Below are positions 56,487 through 64,000 of a DNA stretch of 64,000 nt, piece by piece. The stretch comes from Bacillus sp. NP157 (GTDB lineage Bacteria; Pseudomonadota; Gammaproteobacteria; Xanthomonadales; Rhodanobacteraceae), in NCBI GenBank assembly GCA_018889975.1, contig CP076546.1, positions 4,278,501 through 4,342,500 on the forward strand, in the 5' to 3' direction. The notes under the pieces are model-generated. The model saw only the letters and a program-made list of their open reading frames with translations. It was not told where the DNA came from and ran no database searches. How positions within the stretch are numbered: the first letter of the stretch is position 1; every line of letters begins with the position of its first letter. The position numbers were made by a program, and so were the translations under genes.

Positions 56487-57566
56487 TCACTTCACGGGAG
56501 CGGATTTGCGTGGGGTTTTCTTGGTGGCGGGGCGACGGGCGGTCTTTTTCGCGACCTTGGTGGTCGTGGCTTTCTTGCTCGTGGCTTTCTTGGCGGGGGT
56601 TTTGCGGGTGGCTTTTTTGGTCGCGGGGGTGGACGCCGCGGTGGCCGCGCGGGAGGGGGGTGCGGTTGGGGTTTTTTTGGAGGTGGTGGGCTTGCGGGTG
56701 GGGGGCTTCTTCACCGCCTTGCGGGCCGACGCCTTGGGCGTCGGATCGCGCACGGGGTGCGCTCCTACAGGCGCGGCGATCCGCGATGCCGACGGGGCGG
56801 AGGCGCTGGTTGCCGACGGGGGGGTGCGGCGGGCGGCGGCACGAGGTGCCGACGGGGCGTCGGGCGGGGTGGCGTCGGTTGACGGCGGGTCGGAGCGCTT
56901 CGCTTTCCTGGCCGGCTTGGTGTCGTCGTCGCTGCCGTCGTCGACGTGGATCTCGCCGCTGAAGAGGTCGATGGCGGTCTTGGCCACCTGGCCGGTGTCG
57001 TAATAGGCATAGGCGCCCACGCCGAGTGCGCCGACGACGGGCAGCCAGCGGGAGATGCCCTTGCCGACGGCGCGCTTGGTGACGCTGACGCCGATCCGGC
57101 CGGCGAGGCGCTGCAGCACGCTGGTGGCCGTCGTGCGGAAGACCAGCCGGTCGCCGACGCGGATGGCGATGTCGCGGAAGGCCTGGGCCGCGGTGTGGCG
57201 GAACAGGCACCAGAGCATCTGCTCGCGGCCGAGCTTCGGCGTCTTGCCATACGCGGCCGCGATATCGCTGACCAGCTGGCCCTGGATGCGCCAGATGGCG
57301 ACCAGTTCCGGAAGCACGGTCAGCCAGCCGAGCGGACCCGGCGGCAAGGCGAGCGATCCGGCGGTGAGGGCGGCCTTGTTCGCCGCCGCGCTGGCCAGGC
57401 GCCGGCACTCTTCGTCGGCACTGCCCTTGGTCGCCTTGGGCACTTCGCTATCCGGGATCCGGCTGACGAACTCCAGGATGGCCTTGGCCACCGGGCTGTC
57501 GCCACAGTCGATGCCTTGCGTCGGCACGATCTCGGTCGAGGTGGAGGTGGGTTCTCGCTTGGCCAT
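56487..57566 (-). CDS. EcsC-like protein with histone-H1-like basic tail
   Basis: A 359-residue protein in two parts. Residues 1-210 resemble the EcsC family: LASAAANKAALTAGSLALPP, GWLTVLPELVAIWRIQGQLV and WLPVVGALGVGAYAYYDTG, with two or three amphipathic or hydrophobic segments. After an acidic patch (VDDGSDDDTKPARK) comes a ~140-residue low-complexity tail of Lys, Ala, Thr and Pro repeats (KKATRKTPAKKATSKKAT) like histone H1 or AlgP. A REP element is embedded in frame in this tail (codons 267-274). EcsC function is poorly known; tail binding to DNA or polyphosphate is possible. Confidence 0.75.
   Translation of the reverse strand: MAKREPTSTSTEIVPTQGIDCGDSPVAKAILEFVSRIPDSEVPKATKGSADEECRRLASAAANKAALTAGSLALPPGPLGWLTVLPELVAIWRIQGQLVSDIAAAYGKTPKLGREQMLWCLFRHTAAQAFRDIAIRVGDRLVFRTTATSVLQRLAGRIGVSVTKRAVGKGISRWLPVVGALGVGAYAYYDTGQVAKTAIDLFSGEIHVDDGSDDDTKPARKAKRSDPPSTDATPPDAPSAPRAAARRTPPSATSASAPSASRIAAPVGAHPVRDPTPKASARKAVKKPPTRKPTTSKKTPTAPPSRAATAASTPATKKATRKTPAKKATSKKATTTKVAKKTARRPATKKTPRKSAPVK
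56746..56768 (-). repeat. REP palindrome inside a coding sequence (copy 8)
   Basis: GTAGGAGC head with stem GCGCAC-CCC-GTGCGC. It starts exactly on codon 267 of the EcsC-like gene and is read as VGAHPVRD without breaking the frame. Confidence 0.83.
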
Positions 57567-57719
57567 CAGGCTCTCCTTACATCCATGGGGAAAGGGTGGC
57601 GGCGCGTTCGTGAAGGCGGCGCAAGTAAGCGGGCCGAAGGCATCGCCACGCTACGGTAAGGCCATGACCTGTGGCACCCCCAGCCCTCGGCGAAAGAAAG
57701 CTGAAAGGTTGCGGGCTGA

Positions 57720-57746
57720 GACTATTGAAACAATATAACATTCTAT
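57720..57746. promoter_or_regulatory. AT-rich control element before the second TonB receptor
   Basis: An AT-rich island directly upstream of the receptor ATG contains ATATAACATTC, which matches one half of the Zur-box consensus (TATAACATT); the other half is poor. TTGAAA at 57725 could serve as a -35, but no clear -10 is placed. Confidence 0.35.
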
Positions 57747-57758
57747 GGCCCCGTCCCC

Positions 57759-59873
57759 ATGAAGCCTGTGCGCCTCGCGCTTTCGATTGCCCTTGCCCTT
57801 TCTGCTCCCGCTGCCTTTGCCACCGACGATGCGGCGACCCCGCAAAAAGCCACCAACCTTGGCGCCGTGGATGTCACCGCCAAGCTCGACGAGGCGCGCA
57901 ACAGCCTGTCCCCGGATACCGGCAGCAGCCAGTACGTCATCGATCGCCAGACCATCCAGGCGCTCCCCCTCGGTGACTCCACCCCGCTGAACCAGGTGAT
58001 CCTGCAGGCGCCGGGCGTGGTCCAGGACAGCTACGGCCAGCTGCACGTGCGTGGCGACCACGCCAACCTGCAGTACCGCATCGATGGCGTGCTGATCCCC
58101 GAAAGCATCGGTGGCTTCGGCCAGACCCTCGACGCACGCATGATCGACAACGTGAAGCTGCTGACGGGCGCCTTGCCGGCGCAGTACGGCGACCGCACCG
58201 CGGCCGTGGTCGACATCACCACGCGCATGCCGAAGCAGGATGGCGTCGGCGGCAGCGTCGGCATCACCGGCGGCCAGTTCGGCACGCTCAACCCGAACGC
58301 CACGCTGTTCGGCCACGACGGCAAGTGGAGCTTCTTCCTTACCGCCAATTACCTCGAGAACGACGTCGGCATCGAAAACCCGACGTCCAGCCGCAAGCCG
58401 ATCCACGACCACACCAACCAGGTGAAGGCGTTCGGCGATGTGTCGTACCTGATCAACGACGACACGCGCATCAGCTTCATGTTCGGCGCGACCAACAATC
58501 GCTTTGAGATCCCGAACAACCCCGACCAGCAGGCGCAGTTCGGTTACCTCGACGTGACCAACTTCGACTCGGCGCGGTTGAACGACCGCCAGCAGGAAAA
58601 GACCCGTTTCGGCATCCTCAGCCTGCAGGGCAAGCTGGGCAGCACGGCGTACCAGGTGTCGGCAGGACAGCGCTACAGCGGCCTGGATTTCACGCCGGAC
58701 GACATCGGCGACCTGATGTTCAACGGCGTCGCCTCCAACGTGCGTCGTTCGAATCGCGCCGATACGCTGCAGGCGGACTTTTCCACGCCGCTGGGCGACA
58801 ACCACACGCTGCGCTACGGCGTGTATGGCGCCTTCGAGCGCGCCAACGCGACCAACGACGCGCTGGTGTTCCCGGCGAACGACGATGGCAGCCAGGCCTC
58901 GACCACGCCGCTGAACATCGTCGATGCGAGCCGCATCCTTGCCCGCACGTATGCGCTTTACCTGCAGGACGAGTGGAGCATCGGCTCGCAGTGGACGGTG
59001 AACTACGGCGTCCGCTACGACCGCTTCGACGCGTTCAAGCCGGAAAGCCAGCTGAGCCCGCGTGTTGGCCTGGTCTACCAGCCGACGGACAGCACCACGA
59101 TCCACGCCGGCTACTCGCGCTACTTCACGCCGCCGGCCACCGAGTCGATCAGCCCGACCTCGATCGCCAAGTTCGTCGGCACGACCAACGCCCTGCCGGA
59201 CAACGGCAGCGACACGCCGCTTTCCGAGCGCTCCAGCTATTACGACGTGGGCGTCTCGCAGAAGCTGGGTGACCAGTGGACGGTGGGCCTGGACAGCTAT
59301 CGCCGCAATGTGAACCGCCTGCAGGACGAGGGCCAGTTCGGCACGGCGCTGGTCTATTCCACGTTCAACTACGGCACGGGCAAGATCAAGGGCGACGAAC
59401 TGACCGTGAACTACGACGGTGGCGCGCTCACCGCGTACTTCAACTTCGCGTACAACCGCGCGGTGGGCAAGCGCGTGATCACGGGCCAGTACAATTTCGC
59501 CCCGGATGACCTTGCCTACATCTACGACCACTTCATCCACCTCGACCACGACCAGAAGTACACGGCGTCGGGCGGCGTGAGCTACGGCTTCGGCGAAGGC
59601 ACGCGCGTGGGTGCGGACTACCTGTTCGGCTCGGGCCTGCGCAGCGACGGCATCGTCCCCAACGGCGACCACCTTCCGGCTTACTTCCAGCTCAACCTCA
59701 GCGTGTCGCAGGACATGCACCTGACCTCGATCGGTACGACCCATGCCCAGCTGGCGCTGGTCAATGCGCTGGATCGCACGTATGAGATCCGCGACGGGTC
59801 GGGTATCGGTGTGGGCGCGCCGCAGTTTGGGCCGCGGCGGGGGGTGTTCCTTTCGTTGCAGCAGGATTTTTAA
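57759..59873 (+). CDS. TonB-dependent outer-membrane receptor of unknown substrate
   Basis: A 704-residue receptor. The signal peptide is MKPVRLALSIALALSAPAAFA. A TonB-box-like NLGAVDVTAKLDEARN and a plug domain follow (LNQVILQAPGVVQDSYGQLH, YRIDGVLIPESIGG, VKLLTGALPAQYGDRTAAVV). The barrel ends in an aromatic terminal strand (GVFLSLQQDF). A histidine-rich loop YIYDHFIHLDHDQKY near residue 590 could contact a metal ligand. It is single, with an AT-rich element just upstream. Substrate unknown; zinc or another metal complex is a guess from that element. Confidence 0.88.
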   Translation: MKPVRLALSIALALSAPAAFATDDAATPQKATNLGAVDVTAKLDEARNSLSPDTGSSQYVIDRQTIQALPLGDSTPLNQVILQAPGVVQDSYGQLHVRGDHANLQYRIDGVLIPESIGGFGQTLDARMIDNVKLLTGALPAQYGDRTAAVVDITTRMPKQDGVGGSVGITGGQFGTLNPNATLFGHDGKWSFFLTANYLENDVGIENPTSSRKPIHDHTNQVKAFGDVSYLINDDTRISFMFGATNNRFEIPNNPDQQAQFGYLDVTNFDSARLNDRQQEKTRFGILSLQGKLGSTAYQVSAGQRYSGLDFTPDDIGDLMFNGVASNVRRSNRADTLQADFSTPLGDNHTLRYGVYGAFERANATNDALVFPANDDGSQASTTPLNIVDASRILARTYALYLQDEWSIGSQWTVNYGVRYDRFDAFKPESQLSPRVGLVYQPTDSTTIHAGYSRYFTPPATESISPTSIAKFVGTTNALPDNGSDTPLSERSSYYDVGVSQKLGDQWTVGLDSYRRNVNRLQDEGQFGTALVYSTFNYGTGKIKGDELTVNYDGGALTAYFNFAYNRAVGKRVITGQYNFAPDDLAYIYDHFIHLDHDQKYTASGGVSYGFGEGTRVGADYLFGSGLRSDGIVPNGDHLPAYFQLNLSVSQDMHLTSIGTTHAQLALVNALDRTYEIRDGSGIGVGAPQFGPRRGVFLSLQQDF

Positions 59874-59927
59874 GGGCTGATCGGTTGGGATGCGTCGGCG
59901 GGGCTTGTGGGCTGCGGCAAGATCCTT

Positions 59928-59949
59928 TCGCGCGCGGGCGCGCTCCTAC
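59928..59949 (-). repeat. REP palindrome (copy 9)
   Basis: GTAGGAGC head with GCGCGC stem and CC loop, in the 106-bp gap between the TonB receptor and the MidA-like gene. Reading through it adds a false N-terminal extension to the latter gene. Confidence 0.83.
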
Positions 59950-59979
59950 AGGGCGGGAGGGGGCTGGTATCCTTATGGG

Positions 59980-61173
59980 ATGACCGACCGCCTTCCTGAA
60001 CCTGGCGCCGACGAGCGCGCCCACTCCGATCATCTGGCGGGTCTCCTGCGCGAAGAGATTGCTTCGCAGGGGCCGATGCCGTTCTCGCGCTTCATGGAGC
60101 GCTGCCTGTACACGCCGGGGCTGGGCTATTACAGCGCCGGCAAGGCGAAATTCGGTGCCGAGGGGGACTTCGTCACGGCGCCCGAGCTGGGTACGCTGTT
60201 TGCCCGCTGCGTCGTGCGTGCCTTCGAGCCGGTGCTCGCCGCCGTCGGTGCGGAGGCGGACTTCCTCGAGATCGGCGGCGGTAGCGGCGCCTTCGCGGAA
60301 ACCGCCTTGCGTGCCCTGGACGCCGCCGGCAAGCTGCCGCGCCGCTACATGATCCTCGAGCCCAGTGCCGACCTGCGCGAGCGCCAGCGCACGCGGCTAC
60401 ACGCCAACCTGCCGCCGGCGGTCGCACAGCGCGCGGTCTGGCTCGATGCACCGCTGGAAGAGCCGTGGGATGGCGTGGTGTTCGCCAACGAGGTGATCGA
60501 TGCCTTGCCGACCACTCGCGTCACCGTGCGCGATGGCGAGGTCTACGAGGAATACGTGGTGCTGGACGGCGAGGGCCGTTTCACCCGGACCGATCGGCCG
60601 GCCGACGTGCTGGTCAGGAGCGCGGTGCGCCACGTCGAGCGCGATCTCGGCCGCGAGTTCGAAGCCGGCTATCGCACCGAGATCCTGCCGCAGCTGCCGT
60701 ACTGGGTGCAGGCCGTGGCGGGCACGCTGCGTAGCGGTGCGATGATCTTCGCCGACTATGGCTACACGCGCAGCGAGTACTACCTGCCCGAGCGCACCGA
60801 CGGCACCCTGCGTGCGTTCTATCGCCACCGCACCCATGGCGACGCGTTCTTCCTGCCCGGCCTGCAGGACCTCACCGCGTCGGTGGATTTCACTGCGCTG
60901 GCCGAGGCTGGCAACAGCGCGGGGTTCGGCGTGGCGGCGTACATGCCGCAGGCGCAGTTCCTGATCGCCGCGGGCATGCAGGAGTTCTTCGAAGACGACT
61001 ACCTGGCCCTGAACGACGAGGCGGCGCGTTATCGCCTGTCGCAGGAAGTGAAGAAGCTGACCCTGCCCGACCAGATGGGCGAGCGCTTCCAGGTGATGCT
61101 GTTCGCGAAGGGCATCGAGGCCAGCGCGCTGCCGGAAGGGGTGATGGCGGCTGACCAGGGCGGGCGGTTGTAG
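59980..61173 (+). CDS. MidA-family (NDUFAF7-like) SAM-dependent methyltransferase
   Basis: A 397-residue protein of the DUF185/MidA family. Conserved blocks are PMPFSRFMERCLYTPGLGYY, DFVTAPELGTLFARC, the SAM-binding FLEIGGGSGAFAETAL, VFANEVIDALP and IFADYGYTRSEYY. The mitochondrial homologue NDUFAF7 methylates an arginine of a complex I subunit; bacterial targets are not established. The ATG at 59980 is preferred over an upstream ATG that would translate the REP. The TAG stop (61171-61173) is part of REP copy 10. An NDUFA9-like gene is close by. Confidence 0.9.
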   Translation: MTDRLPEPGADERAHSDHLAGLLREEIASQGPMPFSRFMERCLYTPGLGYYSAGKAKFGAEGDFVTAPELGTLFARCVVRAFEPVLAAVGAEADFLEIGGGSGAFAETALRALDAAGKLPRRYMILEPSADLRERQRTRLHANLPPAVAQRAVWLDAPLEEPWDGVVFANEVIDALPTTRVTVRDGEVYEEYVVLDGEGRFTRTDRPADVLVRSAVRHVERDLGREFEAGYRTEILPQLPYWVQAVAGTLRSGAMIFADYGYTRSEYYLPERTDGTLRAFYRHRTHGDAFFLPGLQDLTASVDFTALAEAGNSAGFGVAAYMPQAQFLIAAGMQEFFEDDYLALNDEAARYRLSQEVKKLTLPDQMGERFQVMLFAKGIEASALPEGVMAADQGGRL

Positions 61174-61191
61174 GAGCGCGCCTGCGCGCGA
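61170..61191 (+). repeat. REP palindrome (copy 10, left end of inverted pair), supplies the methyltransferase stop
   Basis: Common form; the GTAG head gives the TAG stop of the MidA-like gene. Partner is copy 11. Confidence 0.87.
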
Positions 61192-61235
61192 ATGGCTAAA
61201 TCCGAAACCGAAAGTCGAAGCCCGAACGCAGCCGA

Positions 61236-61305
<70 letters not shown>

Positions 61306-61337
61306 AATCTGGAATCCAACCCTGCGCAGGGAAACTG

Positions 61338-61359
61338 TCGCGCGCAGGCGCGCTCCTAC
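61338..61359 (-). repeat. REP palindrome (copy 11, right end of inverted pair), supplies the cca stop
   Basis: Common form on the minus strand; its head contains the TAG stop of cca (61356-61358). Confidence 0.87.
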
Positions 61360-62582
61360 AGGGGTTTTGGGGTGGAGGCGATGGCGGTGGCCTGGGCGCG
61401 TTTCATCGCTTCGCCGATGGCGGGGCCTTGCAGGCCCTGGTCGACGAAGGGTTTCGAGGTGACGGCCGCGGCGGCGGCGCGGCAGGCGCGCAGGTAGTCG
61501 GCCTGGGGATAGGCGGCGTCTTCATGGCCCAGCCTTCCGCGCTTGTCGGCGAGGCAGGCGAGCAGGAAGGTTTCCAGCCGCGCGGGATGGCGCAGCGCGC
61601 CCAGCGACTCCAGCATGCGCAACACCGTCGACGCTTTCAGCTCGAAGGCCATGTGCGCGTTGAGATGGTATTTGCAGACCATCTCGGCCATGAAGGCGTA
61701 TTCCGCCGGCACCTTCAGGCGTGCCGATAGCTCGCGCACCGGTTCGATGCCGCGTTGCTCATGCATGATGTGCCGCGGCAGGACATCTTCGGGTGTCAGC
61801 GCCTTGCCCAGGTCGTGGGTGAGCGCGCAGAACGCCACCAGCGCGTCGCCGGGTGCCAGCGTCGCGGCTGCGTGCAAGACCATCTCGACGTGGATGCCGG
61901 TATCGACTTCCGGGTGATACTCCGCGCGCTGTGGCACGCCGTACAGCGCGTCGACCTCGGGAAACAGCACGCGCAGGGCACCGCTCTCGCGCAGCACGCG
62001 AACGAACACTTCCGGCATCGGTTCGGCGAGCGCCTTGCGCGTTTCCGCCCACACGCGCTCGGGCACCAGGTGGTCCGCCTCGCCGTCATTCACCATGCGC
62101 CGCATCAGCGCCATCGTCTCGTCGGCCACGCGGAAGCCCAGCGGCGCGTAGCGCGCGGCAAAGCGCGCGACCCGCAGCAGCCGCACGGGGTCTTCGACGA
62201 ACGCGTCGGACACGTGGCGTAGCAACCGGGCCTCGATGTCGGCGACGCCGCCGAACGGATCGACCAGCCGGCCGTCGTCGTGCTGCGCGATGGCGTTGAT
62301 GGTCAGGTCGCGGCGCTCCAGGTCCTGTTCCACCGTTACCGACGGATCGGCGTGGAAGGCGAAACCGTGGTAGCCACGGCCGGTCTTCCGCTCGGTGCGG
62401 GCAAGGGCGTATTCCTCCTTGCTCTCGCCGTGCAGGAACACCGGGAAGTCCTTGCCCACGGTGCGATAGCCAGCGGCGAGCATCGACTCGGGCGTGGCGC
62501 CGACGACGACCCAGTCGCGATCCACGACCGGTCGGCCCAGCAACTGGTCACGGACGGCGCCGCCGACGAGGTAGATCTCCAT
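61356..62582 (-). CDS. cca: Multifunctional CCA tRNA nucleotidyltransferase
   Basis: A 408-residue class-II CCA-adding enzyme. The nucleotidyltransferase head begins [20 protein letters not shown], with catalytic aspartates in [18 protein letters not shown] and [14 protein letters not shown] are the following motifs. An HD phosphohydrolase domain ([13 protein letters not shown]) is present, so it is the long, multifunctional gammaproteobacterial type that repairs and builds tRNA 3' ends. It is convergent with the MidA-like gene; the stop lies in a REP head. Confidence 0.95.
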   Translation of the reverse strand: MEIYLVGGAVRDQLLGRPVVDRDWVVVGATPESMLAAGYRTVGKDFPVFLHGESKEEYALARTERKTGRGYHGFAFHADPSVTVEQDLERRDLTINAIAQHDDGRLVDPFGGVADIEARLLRHVSDAFVEDPVRLLRVARFAARYAPLGFRVADETMALMRRMVNDGEADHLVPERVWAETRKALAEPMPEVFVRVLRESGALRVLFPEVDALYGVPQRAEYHPEVDTGIHVEMVLHAAATLAPGDALVAFCALTHDLGKALTPEDVLPRHIMHEQRGIEPVRELSARLKVPAEYAFMAEMVCKYHLNAHMAFELKASTVLRMLESLGALRHPARLETFLLACLADKRGRLGHEDAAYPQADYLRACRAAAAAVTSKPFVDQGLQGPAIGEAMKRAQATAIASTPKPL

Positions 62583-62602
62583 GGAAACCTTTGACTGAGG
62601 GA

Positions 62603-63544
62603 TCAGGGACGCCGGCGGCCGCGCGCTTCATCGAGACGGCGCTGGCGCACGGACTGGCTCAGCAGGCGCGGAAGCCATGCCGAGAACGATTGAGGCACGA
62701 TACCGAGCCGCGCGAGCCCGTCAACCGTGCCCACCGAATCCGTGCGCAGGCTCAGGAAGTTGTCCGGCGTGAACGGCTTGCCCGGCACGAACTGGGCCAC
62801 GGCCGCCTGCAGCCGGCCCAGGCCATCCGGCATCGGCAGCACCAGGCGACGGCGGCCACGGATGTCGCGGATGGCGCGCACGATGTCGACCAGCGTCCAC
62901 ACCTCGCGTCCGTAAAGCTCGAAGACTTGCCGCGTGGACACCGTGGCATCGCCGACGCAACGCGCGATGGCTTCGACCACGTCGCCGACATAGACCGGCG
63001 CCATCTTTGCATTCGGCCGCGGCAAGGGCATCGCCGGCGCGAAGCGGAGCAGCTGGTCGAAGCGGCTGACCAGTCCGTCGTTCGGGCCGAACAGGGTGCT
63101 CGGTTCGTAGATCGTCCAGTCCAGCGCGGAGGCTTTAACCAGCGCCTCGCCTTCGCCGCGCGAATGCATGTATTGCGACAGGCCCTGGCCGGCCTTGAGC
63201 GAACTCATGTGGTGCAGGCGCTTCACGCCCGCGTCCGCGCAGGCCTGGATCACCGTGCGCGTAAGCGCGACATGCACGCGTTCGAAGGTGTCGCGCCCAC
63301 TTTCGTTGAGGATGCCGACGAGGTTGATCACCGTATCGGCGCCGGCGAAATGCTGGCGCAGCACGGCGGGGTCGTGCACGTCCGCGCTGACGACGGTGAC
63401 GTTGCGCCCGACGGTGGCGTGGCGCCTGGCCTGGCGGTTGCGCGAGAGCAGCAGCAACGCATGCCCCTCGGCGGAAAGCCGTGGCACCAGGCTGGAGCCG
63501 ACGAAACCGGTGCCGCCAAGGATCACGATGCGCTGGGGATGCAT
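62603..63544 (-). CDS. Complex-I NDUFA9-like NAD(P)-binding protein
   Basis: A 313-residue atypical SDR. The Rossmann motif is [17 protein letters not shown], with [30 protein letters not shown] and [14 protein letters not shown] following. This matches the NDUFA9 subfamily; bacterial members are stand-alone NAD(P)H-binding proteins of uncertain role, perhaps linked to quinones or respiratory complex I. It lies between cca and the lytic transglycosylase gene on the same strand with short gaps (about 20 bp each), so one operon is likely. Confidence 0.88.
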   Translation of the reverse strand: MHPQRIVILGGTGFVGSSLVPRLSAEGHALLLLSRNRQARRHATVGRNVTVVSADVHDPAVLRQHFAGADTVINLVGILNESGRDTFERVHVALTRTVIQACADAGVKRLHHMSSLKAGQGLSQYMHSRGEGEALVKASALDWTIYEPSTLFGPNDGLVSRFDQLLRFAPAMPLPRPNAKMAPVYVGDVVEAIARCVGDATVSTRQVFELYGREVWTLVDIVRAIRDIRGRRRLVLPMPDGLGRLQAAVAQFVPGKPFTPDNFLSLRTDSVGTVDGLARLGIVPQSFSAWLPRLLSQSVRQRRLDEARGRRRP

Positions 63545-63566
63545 GGCGGAACTCCGGTGGGTTCGG

Positions 63567-64000
63567 TTAGCGCTGTGGTTCCTGCGCCGCCGGTGCGGAC
63601 GACGCCGCTGCGGGCGCAGGTTCCATCGAGGTGGGGGCGGTCTGCGGCGGCGGTTTGGCGACGGCCGGTGCGGGGCAGGTCACCTGCTTGCGCAGGGTAC
63701 CCGAGGTCGGCAGCACATACGGGCTGCCGATCCGGGTCATCCGCGAGCTGAGCGGCAAGGCATTGCCATTGAGGCGCCAGTCGTAGATCACGGCGAAGGC
63801 CATGACCCGTGCGACGTATTCGCGGGTTTCCTTGAACGGGATGCTGACGACGAACAGCTCCGGATCCAGGCTGCCGCGCGCATCCACCCACTGGTCGACC
63901 TTGTACGGACCGGCGTTGTACGCCGCGCTGGCCAGCCACGGCGCACCGTTGAAGCGCTGGGCCATCTCGGCGAGGTAACGGGTGCCGAGGACGATGTTCG
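63567..64000 (-). CDS. Lytic murein transglycosylase, C-terminal part (gene runs off the window)
   Basis: The frame is open to the window edge, so only the last ~144 residues are present. [36 protein letters not shown] and [14 protein letters not shown] are the C-terminal half of the Slt70/SLT catalytic domain, which cleaves peptidoglycan with release of anhydromuropeptides. A Pro/Ala-rich tail (about 40 residues) follows the domain. The catalytic glutamate and the N-terminal superhelix must lie beyond 64000. It is probably the first or an early gene of the operon leading to cca. Confidence 0.88.
   Translation of the reverse strand, partial: NIVLGTRYLAEMAQRFNGAPWLASAAYNAGPYKVDQWVDARGSLDPELFVVSIPFKETREYVARVMAFAVIYDWRLNGNALPLSSRMTRIGSPYVLPTSGTLRKQVTCPAPAVAKPPPQTAPTSMEPAPAAASSAPAAQEPQR

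Noticed and set aside
57651..59744. About 700-codon open frame antisense to the second TonB receptor gene
   Set aside because: Valine/Arg-rich low-complexity translation without motifs; the sense strand encodes a complete receptor with signal peptide and terminal aromatic strand.
59890..59979. N-terminal extension of the MidA-like protein
   Set aside because: Most of the extra residues are translated REP sequence; the ATG at 59980 gives the family-like start.

Overview
The window is about 64 kb of GC-rich chromosomal DNA, densely coded and without tRNA, rRNA, phage or insertion-sequence genes. Gene content points to a gammaproteobacterium of the Xanthomonadales/Lysobacterales, most likely the Rhodanobacteraceae (Luteibacter/Dyella type). 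The evidence is the rpsU-yqeY-dnaG order with divergent tsaD, GTAG-headed REP palindromes as described in relatives such as Stenotrophomonas, two large TonB receptors and a glutaredoxin-rhodanese fusion. The placement is an inference; no marker gene was searched.

Layout. 1-2.3 kb: 3' part of a Mg2+ P-type ATPase. 2.4-2.9 kb: small secreted cysteine-rich protein. 3.0-14.3 kb: an MdtABC-type RND efflux operon (outer-membrane lipoprotein, two permeases, adaptor) divergent from an OmpR-type two-component pair. 14.3-24.5 kb: membrane diguanylate cyclase, acyltransferase coupled to cobyrinate a,c-diamide synthase, glutaredoxin-rhodanese fusion, LpxH-like phosphatase, SGNH hydrolase with AlaA-like aminotransferase, RsgA and a zinc-ribbon protein. 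24.6-29.2 kb: an archaic (spore-coat-U) chaperone-usher fimbria operon. 29.5-34.6 kb: a compact operon of two alpha/beta hydrolases, a small membrane protein, a small Xre regulator and a NatAB-type ABC transporter. Its upstream region carries three copies of an 18-bp TTGACA-containing palindrome. 34.7-38.3 kb: PqqU-like TonB receptor, periplasmic methyltransferase-like protein, RluE-like pseudouridine synthase. 38.5-47.5 kb: an eight-gene operon (dgoK, araF, araG, araH, lactonase, dehydrogenase, dgoA, dgoD) with a divergent LysR regulator. It appears to encode uptake and full oxidative (De Ley-Doudoroff) breakdown of D-galactose. 47.6-52.3 kb: DedA protein, dnaG, a 57-residue membrane protein, yqeY, rpsU and divergent tsaD. 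52.4-57.6 kb: folB, an MscS-type channel, folK, a DUF6159-like membrane protein, a pteridine-reductase-like SDR and an EcsC-like protein with a basic tail. 57.8-64 kb: second TonB receptor, MidA-type methyltransferase, cca, an NDUFA9-like reductase and the 3' end of a lytic transglycosylase gene.

The most distinctive non-coding signal is a family of 11 REP palindromes (GTAGGAGC head plus GC-rich hairpin). Six of them form three inverted pairs. The TAG of the REP head is the stop codon of four genes (dgoD, folK, the midA-like gene, cca), and one REP lies in frame inside a coding sequence. The strongest candidate for an undescribed system is the palindrome-controlled hydrolase/Xre/NatAB operon at 29.3-34.6 kb.
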